The position numbers and the translations under genes are program-made. The notes under the pieces were generated by a model. That model saw only the letters and a list, made by a program, of their open reading frames with translations. It did not search any database and was not told where the DNA came from. From NCBI GenBank assembly GCA_028047635.1, contig JAOFXR010000010.1, positions 1 to 64,000 on the forward strand: a DNA stretch of 64,000 nt. The letters are read 5' to 3'. The stretch is from Verrucomicrobiales bacterium. Lineage in GTDB: Bacteria; Verrucomicrobiota; Verrucomicrobiia; Verrucomicrobiales; DEV007. How positions within the stretch are numbered: position 1 is the stretch's first letter; each line of letters opens with the position of its first letter. Positions 35,853 through 44,600 of the stretch are shown piece by piece.

Positions 35853-35906
35853 CTACGAAAGTGAATGAGCAGCCTTAAATGAGAACTAAGGTAAAGTGTC
35901 GTTCGT

Positions 35907-36464
35907 ATGAGAGCAGGAAAAAGCAAAGCCCCGCTGTTAACGATGGTTATAGTCGTCATCGTGACTGCGCTTCCTGTCATTTGGGCCATTTTCTATTTCG
36001 GGATCTACGCGGGCTACGGGAGTTGGAAAGCGAGAGGACATCAGGAGTTTGCCAAAAACGGAATCGCTCAGATTCAACCTGCAGCGGAGATGGAAACACT
36101 ATTCGATGAGTGCCGTCACTTTATCATCTACACAGGTTCTGAATCGGTTAGCACTTGGAATGCGACAGCCTATTTCGATGGGCGATACCAGCTCACGATG
36201 CAAGTCCCCGTTGAAATCGAGTCAGCGCGCCTTGGAACCATGATCGGAGAACCGAGATTTTTCCTCAATGAAGTTGACGTCGTCTCTCTGCGAGACTCCG
36301 GCCAGGTATCCGTTTCGTACTCTCGTAGCTTTAATTTCGACGTTGATGAATGGCAGAAAGTTTTTTCTTCCGGCGGAGATTTCAGCTCAATTGGATTCAC
36401 CTTAAAAACGACTGCAGTTCCCCACTTTAAAAAAATTGTTAACGCTGACAGACCATCGAACTAG
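35907..36464 (+). CDS. Membrane-anchored hypothetical protein
   Basis: A 185-residue protein with one N-terminal membrane segment (APLLTMVIVVIVTALPVIW, about residues 8-28) and a mostly beta periplasmic part. No known domain was recognised. Near the C-terminus a run SSGGDFSSIGFTLKTT is followed by a short basic end. It starts 54 bases after the SDR gene, on the same strand, and may be expressed with it. Confidence 0.6.
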   Translation: MRAGKSKAPLLTMVIVVIVTALPVIWAIFYFGIYAGYGSWKARGHQEFAKNGIAQIQPAAEMETLFDECRHFIIYTGSESVSTWNATAYFDGRYQLTMQVPVEIESARLGTMIGEPRFFLNEVDVVSLRDSGQVSVSYSRSFNFDVDEWQKVFSSGGDFSSIGFTLKTTAVPHFKKIVNADRPSN

Positions 36465-36547
36465 GGCAACCCAGAAGGAACAAAGCCGTCAATTATTGCG
36501 GGTGTAAGCACGAGCAAACAGAGAATCGAAGCCACTAGAGGGTTTGA

Positions 36548-36877
36548 TCAAATTGACGGAATCCAGAATAACAAAGCAATCGCAACGACGGGTAGCGAGC
36601 AGGCATACATCAACCATGGATACTCTACCGAGTCGTACCATTTCCCGAGAAACGAAATCTCGTATCGGGACTCCCCATAATAATTGATGAACAGCTCGCA
36701 AATCGCAAAGTAGGCTTGAACGATTCGATAGACGGCATCGCCTAATCCAATCCGGTTAAGGATAACACGCAAATGTTTAATCGGCTGTATCCACCAGTGA
36801 TAAAGTGAAGTCACAATGATCGTGCACCCAATCGCAATGAAGAGGAAATTTGCGAACTGACTTATCACTCCGACCAC
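36548..36877 (-). CDS. Small membrane protein of unknown function
   Basis: A 109-residue frame beginning at a GTG, with two hydrophobic segments (FANFLFIAIGCTIIVTSLY and LMYACSLPVVAIALLFWI) and a basic, aromatic middle. No ATG start lies between the preceding in-frame stop and the hydrophobic part. No family recognised. It lies 61 bases downstream of the Gfo/Idh gene on the same strand. Confidence 0.5.
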   Translation of the reverse strand: MVGVISQFANFLFIAIGCTIIVTSLYHWWIQPIKHLRVILNRIGLGDAVYRIVQAYFAICELFINYYGESRYEISFLGKWYDSVEYPWLMYACSLPVVAIALLFWIPSI

Positions 36878-36938
36878 CTCATCATAAAACCAAGTGAAAC
36901 CGAAGACTCAACCCTGTTGGGTCTTTGATCTACCCCTG

Positions 36939-38267
36939 TTAAATCGCAGCCTTGTAACTCGTTCCCGGGAGAAAGGTCTCATATTCACCGTTCTCATCGG
37001 GATAACAGGGAGGTTCTTCATCCCAGCTTGCGGGTGAAATCCCAAGGCGCTCTTCAGAGTTCAGCGCTTCTTCCCAGGTCACCACTTTTCCGGTGTATGC
37101 CGCCATACGGCCCATGATGGGAAACAAGGTGGAATAGGCACTGTGCTCAGCCTCATTGTGAGGAAGATCTTCGCGAATCGCCTTGAAAAGCGCATCGTGC
37201 TCCAGTTGATACGAATTCGCCTTCTCTGTGTCGCGCCAGGGAGCGATCTTAGGATCGTTTGAACGCACCGAACCTTTGCTTTTGGAGGCTATCTCTGCGG
37301 TGCCATTCGTCCCGGTGATCTTTTCTCCGATCCAGTTCCAGCACCCGGGAATGTGCCGATGCTGCGTGATGACCTGCGAACCGTCTTCATATTGAAAATC
37401 GACGCTGTAGTGATCATAGATATGCCCGTTCATGGGCCCCTTTCGGACGAGCCGACCTCCCTGCCCCTGACAGGAAACGGGATTCGCCTCATGTTTGATC
37501 CACTTCACGACATCGAAATCGTGAACGCTTTGTTCGACCATGAAATCTCCGCTCAACCAGGTGAAATAATACCAGTTCCGAACCTGAAACTCCAATTCGC
37601 TCTGCCCATCCTCTCTGAGGTTTCGCTTATTCACATCGGCGCGACAATTAAACATTTGAATGAGAGGAATCTCTCCGATATCGCCGTTGTGAAGCCTGCT
37701 AATCGTTTCTCTGTGAAGAGGACTGTGTCGCCGATTGAAGCCAACCCCAACCTTGAGATTCTTTTCTTTCGCCACCTTCGCCGCCGCGAGAACCTGCCGG
37801 ATCCCCGGAGAATCGACCGCCACTGGCTTCTCCATGAAAACATGTTTCCCTGCGGCGACCGCTTCCTCGAAATGCTGCGGACGGAACCCCGGGGGGGTCG
37901 TAAGGATAACCACGTCCAAGTCGTCCAAAGCCATCACTTTCTGAAACGCATCCAGCCCGATAAATTTCCGCTCAGGATTGACATTCACCTGATCTGGGCG
38001 AGGCGCATTTTTAGTGAGAACTTCTTCACTTCGCGAAAGCTGCCCTTCATCAATATCGCCCATCGCCCAAAGCTCGGTTCGATCATCGGCAGCCAAGGCT
38101 TGTGCGGCTGCACCTGTTCCTCTTCCACCGCAACCAATAAGAGCAACACGTATCTTGTCGACGTCTTTACCTTGAGCATGCGCCCCTGATGGAAAGACCG
38201 CCGCGGCCGATGCGAGAACCGCTGACTGTTGAACAAATTCGCGACGTTTCACCTGATCAGATTTCAT
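36939..38267 (-). CDS. Tat-exported Gfo/Idh/MocA family oxidoreductase
   Basis: A 442-residue protein with the Tat-type N-terminus MKSDQVKRREFVQQSAVLAS. The Rossmann domain shows VALIGCGGRGTGAAAQAL and the family EKP motif FMEKPVAVD; the substrate domain contains NRRHSPLHRETISRL and DFMVEQSVHDFDVVKWI, with the conserved His in VHDFD. It is the type common in PVC genomes and thought to act on sugar derivatives outside the cytoplasm. On the minus strand it includes a C7G4 run (PPG codons) that remains in frame. The start at 38267 is taken for its Tat signal rather than 38288. Confidence 0.9.
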   Translation of the reverse strand: MKSDQVKRREFVQQSAVLASAAAVFPSGAHAQGKDVDKIRVALIGCGGRGTGAAAQALAADDRTELWAMGDIDEGQLSRSEEVLTKNAPRPDQVNVNPERKFIGLDAFQKVMALDDLDVVILTTPPGFRPQHFEEAVAAGKHVFMEKPVAVDSPGIRQVLAAAKVAKEKNLKVGVGFNRRHSPLHRETISRLHNGDIGEIPLIQMFNCRADVNKRNLREDGQSELEFQVRNWYYFTWLSGDFMVEQSVHDFDVVKWIKHEANPVSCQGQGGRLVRKGPMNGHIYDHYSVDFQYEDGSQVITQHRHIPGCWNWIGEKITGTNGTAEIASKSKGSVRSNDPKIAPWRDTEKANSYQLEHDALFKAIREDLPHNEAEHSAYSTLFPIMGRMAAYTGKVVTWEEALNSEERLGISPASWDEEPPCYPDENGEYETFLPGTSYKAAI

Positions 38268-38352
38268 GCCGGAGATACTGCTCCACACACAATGCCCCGG
38301 TCAAGCGCGACGCTTCCGTGGATGCGTCACACAGATATATACATTGCTCCCC

Positions 38353-39195
38353 TTACCGGGAAGCTGGCGCTGCCGCCTTCGATTTCAGGGCACTGCGTTT
38401 GCGTAAAATTGGTGCGAGATACTTGACGGTCTCGTCGGCAATCACATTGTAACCTGCCAGATTTGGATGCCTGTCGGATGTCCAACCGGGAAGATGCCCG
38501 AAGATGGCATCCAGCTCGTTGCCCATCACTTCGACACTGCCACCTGTGACGCGCGGTTTCAGCCACTCGTGATATTTTTCGGGAATCTTCTCAAGAGAGT
38601 AACGGCGGTAGTTCAGCATATTGTAGCCTTTTTCCAGCTCAGCTGCATACCGGGGGTAAATATCAAAGACCTCCAATTTTTCATCCCGGGCGACCTGACG
38701 AATCAAATCGTTGATCTCCTTGCTCGCCTCTTCCCCTGAAAAAGGAATCACCGTCATGGGGATAATAAGAGCCTCCGGATGATCTTCACGGAGTCGCTTG
38801 ATCATTCCATGAAAGTCTTCGACAAAAGTTACAGGGAAGTTTACGCGACGCACTTTGTCATTGATCCCATAGCGGATTAGAATGTAGTCGACCCCCTCGT
38901 GATCAGCGCCATTCTTGTCGTAGCGCCCCGAGGCGAAGAGTCGGTGAATCGTTTCACCACTTTGACTCGAATTAATGACGTGACAAGGCGGTACGCCATC
39001 TTCTGCATCGAGAAGGCGTTCCATCACTTCTTCGAGATGCGGCCCCTCGGGCTTTAGACGACGGGGAACACTTCCCTCGGTCGTGCTGTCACCGAGAAGA
39101 AGTATTTGCACATTCCCCTCATGCTCCGCGATGGCAGAGCTGATAAAAAGTGACGCCAGCAGAACAAGCATTGGAAAAGAAAAACATAGCTTCAT
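38353..39195 (-). CDS. Exported SGNH/GDSL hydrolase
   Basis: A 280-residue exported esterase-type protein. The signal peptide is MKLCFSFPMLVLLASLFISSAIA. Block I is ILLLGDSTTEG with the nucleophile Ser; block III is YGINDK; block V is DRHPNLAGY with the Asp and His. All catalytic parts are intact. Members deacetylate or de-esterify polysaccharides or rhamnogalacturonan. The start at 39195 is preferred as the 28 residues ahead of it do not fit a signal. It follows the larger SGNH-like gene by 91 bases on the same strand. Confidence 0.88.
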   Translation of the reverse strand: MKLCFSFPMLVLLASLFISSAIAEHEGNVQILLLGDSTTEGSVPRRLKPEGPHLEEVMERLLDAEDGVPPCHVINSSQSGETIHRLFASGRYDKNGADHEGVDYILIRYGINDKVRRVNFPVTFVEDFHGMIKRLREDHPEALIIPMTVIPFSGEEASKEINDLIRQVARDEKLEVFDIYPRYAAELEKGYNMLNYRRYSLEKIPEKYHEWLKPRVTGGSVEVMGNELDAIFGHLPGWTSDRHPNLAGYNVIADETVKYLAPILRKRSALKSKAAAPASR

Positions 39196-39286
39196 ACCCG
39201 GAACGTAACAAAACGGGAAGCGCCTCGCCCAGCCGGATTGAATAGCGTGATGAGGTGGAGAATCACTCCCCGCTTCCACGACACAT

Positions 39287-41503
39287 TTAGTAAATGCGGA
39301 CCGACCAGCTGTTCACCGGTGTTCTCGAAAGCCTCAATGTAGAGAGCGCCCTCGCATCATTCTCGTGAAACCCGAGAATAGGGCGGCCGTCAAAAGCAAA
39401 CGAAGGGCTGCTCGTTTCATAGCGATTGCGAGAAGGAAAAGGTTCAGTCGCATCCGGTAGCGAGTCGGCGATGGTCAATTCTGCACGAAATCCAAGCACG
39501 GAATCAATGGAATCAAGATCCCACTCGTGCTCATGGAGGTAACTCCTCGGAATCCGAATCGTGAGTAGCTTCGCTCCATCATCGGCGGTATCGAGTGTGG
39601 AAGCAACCCCCTTGGCGCTTAAAACCATATTATACCCTGCGCCGAAAGATCCGAGGCGAATCGCAGACGTTAATCCCGGCCCGTCTGTCGCCTTGGTATA
39701 AACCTCGACCGGTTCGATCGCTCCAAAGCTGCAAACGCCATCACTGGATCGAGCATCCAGGAAAAGGCGCACTTGTATCGCCGCCTTGTCGCCCATGTCA
39801 GGAATCCGAAATCCCTCAAGTCGGGCGATGGCATAAAGAGCCTTCTCATCAGCATCGAAGAGCCACGATGCTTTCCCTTCGGGCCGCTGCTTGGCTTCCA
39901 TTGTTCCAGCCGGTCTTGCATTGGCGTAATCAGACCATGCCCGCATAGCAATTGGTTCACCGAGCACTAGATCTTTGGTCGCCTCCATCTCTCGAGTGAA
40001 ACGAACTTTTCTCCCGTCAGCCTCGACCTGAATCCAAACATCATTCTGAGATTGCGCTTCGTTTCCGCCTTCAAAATCAAAAATCGAAAACACAGTCTTT
40101 GTGCCAAGCGGAGAGACTGAAAATGGAGTTGAAGGTCCTACCTTTTCGCCCATTCCGACACGAAACGTTCCCGAAACAGGTTTGTCATAACCGCTCACGA
40201 GATCCCATTCAATTCGCAGCTTATTCGAAACATTGATGTAATGACGGGACTTCCACATCGCTGTCACAGGTCCCATTCGAACCGGCAAATCGACGAGCTC
40301 TGCACCGATGGTATCTTCAAGAACAAAGCTGAACCGCCCCAGCTCATCACTCGCTGCGATCGGGTAAAAAAGGTCAGACCCATCCCGCGATTTCCCGACG
40401 AGCGGCCGCTGGTAGCGGAATAGAAGTTGGGTCGTTTCTCCCGCGTCTACTTTAAAGCGCTGCGCAATATCAACAGGAATGATAGAGCGGCCTACCGCGA
40501 GCGCCCCGATACTTCCCTCCTGCGGCTCGCTTGACTGATTCGTAATCGCGACCGTGACGTTTATATTGCTGTTATTCTCGTAAGCGGCAACCGCCGCATA
40601 AGTGAATTTTGAAACGCGAGGTCCATTTTTGAGATCATCAAAGATGACTTCGCCCAGATACTCATTGGCTTTCATCGCCGGATGGACTCGCTCACGCGTT
40701 GGCAAATCAGGCCCGAACTTAAAAATGCTGGTGAGTTTATCGCCAATCACCTGCATACCAGCCTGAGGTTGGGTAGCGGGATCGACTCCACCTCCAAGCC
40801 TGACTTGATGACCTCCCAGATCCATAAAGAGCACCTCATTACGTGCAGCAACTTCACGAGCGGCAGTGGCATAGGGTCTGGTAATCCCCCACTCCATGGC
40901 ACCTTCACCAAAGTTAACGAGGGTAGGACTAAAAATGATAACATCCGTCTTAGCTGCTTTTCCAGCGTTGATAATTTCCTGAATCGCAAGCTGGTAGCTG
41001 TCGATCGAGAGATAGCCAAACGAGTCGAAAATACCAAACTGAACGAGAAGCAAATCGGGATCATGAACAAACGCATCGGTCGCGGCACGACGAAGCCCAT
41101 CCAGTGCATTTCCATCGGAAGTAGTCAGATTTTCCAAGGTGATTTCGTTACCAAGATAGGCAGAGACCTTCGCTGAACCTCCATCGGGCGGATTCAGCAA
41201 CTTAACTCCCCCCGTATAGAAAAACTCACGGGCAAGACGAGTCAAAAACATTCCCGTGTAAGAGAACAGCGGATTGCCACTTTCCCAGGCACTGGGAAGC
41301 GGCGTGATGCCCCCCATGACACCATCACCAATCGCAACGATGTGAACAGGATCACCTGCCTCGAGTTTCGCAAAACTGCGAGGAATATAGCGCTTGAACC
41401 GTTCCCTTTGGTCGAGAGTCAGCGGGTAACCAAATAGATTCGCGATTCCGAAAACCAGCACCAGCCCAATGGCGAGTCTTGCGATTATTGTGGTGTGTCT
41501 CAT
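39287..41503 (-). CDS. Large membrane-anchored SGNH-like protein without the serine
   Basis: A 738-residue protein with an N-terminal membrane segment (IIARLAIGLVLVFGIANLFG). The first half (about residues 45-290) has the SGNH layout: VAIGDGVMGG stands where block I GDS(L) is expected, with Gly61 in place of the serine; LLVQFGIFDSFG matches block III; and RERVHPAMKANEYLG supplies H274. The second half has an Ig-like segment and then a DOMON or CBM9-like part (about 535-730, KASWLFDADEKALYAIARLEG). The loss of serine argues for a binding role. The intact SGNH gene follows it, so the two may work as a pair. Confidence 0.7.
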   Translation of the reverse strand: MRHTTIIARLAIGLVLVFGIANLFGYPLTLDQRERFKRYIPRSFAKLEAGDPVHIVAIGDGVMGGITPLPSAWESGNPLFSYTGMFLTRLAREFFYTGGVKLLNPPDGGSAKVSAYLGNEITLENLTTSDGNALDGLRRAATDAFVHDPDLLLVQFGIFDSFGYLSIDSYQLAIQEIINAGKAAKTDVIIFSPTLVNFGEGAMEWGITRPYATAAREVAARNEVLFMDLGGHQVRLGGGVDPATQPQAGMQVIGDKLTSIFKFGPDLPTRERVHPAMKANEYLGEVIFDDLKNGPRVSKFTYAAVAAYENNSNINVTVAITNQSSEPQEGSIGALAVGRSIIPVDIAQRFKVDAGETTQLLFRYQRPLVGKSRDGSDLFYPIAASDELGRFSFVLEDTIGAELVDLPVRMGPVTAMWKSRHYINVSNKLRIEWDLVSGYDKPVSGTFRVGMGEKVGPSTPFSVSPLGTKTVFSIFDFEGGNEAQSQNDVWIQVEADGRKVRFTREMEATKDLVLGEPIAMRAWSDYANARPAGTMEAKQRPEGKASWLFDADEKALYAIARLEGFRIPDMGDKAAIQVRLFLDARSSDGVCSFGAIEPVEVYTKATDGPGLTSAIRLGSFGAGYNMVLSAKGVASTLDTADDGAKLLTIRIPRSYLHEHEWDLDSIDSVLGFRAELTIADSLPDATEPFPSRNRYETSSPSFAFDGRPILGFHENDARALSTLRLSRTPVNSWSVRIY

Positions 41504-41565
41504 GTTCCTCTTCTGACGAGCGTATGACGGGAGAGGCACGCGCATTATTAGACTGAGTTTCCAAT

Positions 41566-41589
41566 TAAAAAGCCCCGAAAATCGGGGCT
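41566..41589 (-). terminator. Intrinsic terminator of the PKS-NRPS gene
   Basis: An 8-bp perfect stem (AGCCCCGA with its complement, 41571-41578 and 41582-41589) with a 3-base loop; on the minus strand it is followed by TTTTTAATT. It lies 36 bases after the PKS-NRPS stop and before the next leftward gene, so the megasynthase transcript should end here. Confidence 0.88.
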
Positions 41590-41624
41590 CCTTAAGAAAT
41601 CAGATTCTGATTAAATATCAAGCA

Positions 41625-44600
41625 TCAAGTAGCAGTGGAGGCATCCTTCTCATTGCTGAGAAATGAATCAATCCCCGCCTCGGGAAGAAAGAAACCGGCC
41701 ATCTGCAACTTAGCAGGTGTCACTTCCATTTCTTCGAGTGCCTCATAGTGAGCTACTGCCTCTTTGTGCTCCAACGGTCCTAGTGTGGAGGAAAGGTCAT
41801 CGTTGGATCCCGTCAGGAGACTGACGAGAACACATCCGGTGATTTCATTCTTGTCACGGCCGGCAAGGAATTTAGTGAAAGCATCCTGAACTGACTCATC
41901 CACGTCCTCCGCTTCATCGGGAAGGTAGATGGTCTCATTCACTACGTTGGACATCCGGAGTTCACCACCAGTGGTGAACAGAATATCATGTTCAACAGTG
42001 AATCGACGAATCGCTTCATCAACACGGAATACGGGTGGAAAGCTATAATCAACGATCAGCGCGCCTGGCTTAAGCGCTTTGATATCGAGAACACCGGGAA
42101 GGTTTGAGGAAGCTACGACGATCGATGCCTCGTAGACTTCAGGAGGAAGGGCTCCCCCGTTCTTAACGATATCAACTTGTCCCTGATAGCCGGCATCGCG
42201 CACAAGGTCGCGGCAACGACTCATCTGATCATCAGTTTGATAGGGATCACAGAGAATCAAGCGCTTGGGATGCTCCATGACATCAAGCATCAACAGGAGC
42301 GTTCCAAAACCAATCGACCCGAGGCCAACCGCTGAGAGAGTCTCATTGGAAAGGTCGCGTCCTGTCTTGGCTAGAATGCCCTCGACTGATTTAACAATCG
42401 TAGCCGAACGGGTCGCATCACCGGTCGTGATTTCCGGAAGATCTTTAAGCCCCGCAATCCATTCGCTGATCTTACGACCATGATCGGTGGTCATCGGGAT
42501 CACTCCGGTCAACGAGACGCACTTGGCACCCGCCTCGGCGGCCATTTCAAGAGCGGCGATTGTAGGAGCCTTCACCGAATCGAGATTTTTGTAAAAATCC
42601 GTCTCAAAGCAAGGAAGCATCAATACACCGATCTTGCCTTCATCCAGCTCATACACATTGGTAAGACGTGGCTTGCCGGCAAAGAGTCGCTCGGAAATCT
42701 CGTCACGGGTCATGCCGGACAAGCTGACGAGCACATCCGGGATATAGGCCAGTGCGACCGCATCCAATTTCGGCATTTCCTCAACGGTATCCTCAATTGA
42801 GATATGGGCGAAATCTTCAAACGAGGGAATGAGCTCTGAATCATCTTCCGAATCAACCACTGCGGCAGTAGCTGCTTCAATTCGCTCACTGGAGAGATAC
42901 TGAGACAATTGTTCAATGTTGGGATGAGTCAGAAAGACATCCACAGGAACGTCCTGCCCGAACTCGTCGGAAACATCCACGATGATTCGCAACGCCATCA
43001 GTGAGTCCCCTCCCATTTCAAAGAAGTTATCGGTTACCCCAAAATCTTCGGAATCAAAATTGCGGCTGAATACTTTCCAGAGGTGCTCCTCTGCCGAGGT
43101 GCGAGGAGCCACAGTTTCCCCATCGGAGGAAGCTCCTATCGTCGGCATTGGAAGTCGACGTCGATCAATCTTCCGGTTCGGCGTAAGAGGAAATTCCTCT
43201 ACGCGCTTGAAGAAAGCAGGAATGTAACTCGCAGGCAGATTTACAGCGAGGTTCTCACGAATCGTTGCCACATCAAAAGAGCTGTTGTCAGAGATAAAGT
43301 ACCCGACTAGACCTTCGCCTGTTGGTAAGTCTTCGCGTTTCGCGACGACCGCTTGCTTAATGCCGTCGATGCTCTCCATCTGCTGCTCGATATCACCAAG
43401 CTCCATCCGAACACCCCGCACTTTGACCTGGAAGTCGACACGTCCAAGGCACTCAAGCTTGTTGTCCCGGTTCCAGCGAGCGAGGTCGCCGGTTCGGTAG
43501 AGTCGCTGTTTGCCAGCCCCTGGAATATCAATCTCACGAAATGCTTCCGCAGTCAGATCCAGCTGGTTACGATAGCCACGGGCGAGACCGGAACCACCGA
43601 TCCAAAGTTCACCCGTGAATCCCTGCGGCACGAGTTTGTTATTTCCATCAAGAATGTAGACCTGGGTATTCGCAATTGGAAGACCAATTGAAATGGTCTC
43701 ATCACCTTCCTTAATCTTCTCAATCGATGACCAGACCGTTGTCTCTGTTGGACCGTAAAGGTTCCAGACTTCAGCAGCCGAATTAACCAGCGTGTTGGCA
43801 AGACCTCTCGTGAGGGCTTCACCACCGCAGAAAATCCGTAGATCGCTCTTCCCTTCCCAACCGCTGTCGAGAAGAAGCTGCCAGGTTGCAGGGGTTGCCT
43901 GCATCACAGTGATGTCCTCTTCGGAAAGCAGGTTGGCAAGACGGCGACCGTCTTTTACATCATCCCCACTCGCCATGACCACTTTCGCGCCGGCAAGAAG
44001 TGGAAGAAAAAGTTCCAGCAATGAGATATCGAAGGAGAGAGTCGTCACCGCAAGAAGGGTGTCATCTTTATCGAGTCCCGGAGCCTTCTCCATCGAACGG
44101 AGGAAGTTCACGGCGGCACGATGAGGAATTTCAACGCCTTTCGGAGTTCCCGTCGAACCCGAAGTGTAGATGATGTAAGCGAGCGAATCCGCTGTAACAC
44201 CCTTCACGTCCGGAGCCTTGGAGGTTCCTTCGATGCTGTCGAGGTTAATGGACTTCCATCCACCTGCCGGTGCTTCAGAGAAATGCTTTCCGGAGGCGAT
44301 CAACGCCTTCGGTGCGGCATCCTCAAGCATCAGGTCGAGTCGCTGAGCTGGGAAATCAGGATCAAGAGGCACGTAGGTAGCACCCGCTTTCAACACTCCG
44401 AGGAGCGCTCCGATCATCCGGGGTGAACGATCAGCGAGAACGCCGACATTGTCCCCGACTCCAACTCCATCAGCAATAAGATCACGAGCGACGCCATTCG
44501 CGAGGCGATTGAGCTTTCCGTAAGTAGTGTGATTGTCCTCAAAGACAACCGCAACATCTTCATCTTTCTCAGCGGCAACCGCGGCAATAAGATTGTGGAG

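Noticed and set aside
37880-37900. C/G homopolymer in the Gfo/Idh gene
   Set aside because: It remains in frame and encodes the conserved TPPG turn; no sign of switching.
41625-42850. Standard thioester-reductase (SDR-type R) domain at the NRPS end
   Set aside because: The usual extended SDR motifs (TGxTGFLG, YxxxK) are absent; the pattern fits acyl-ACP reductase better.
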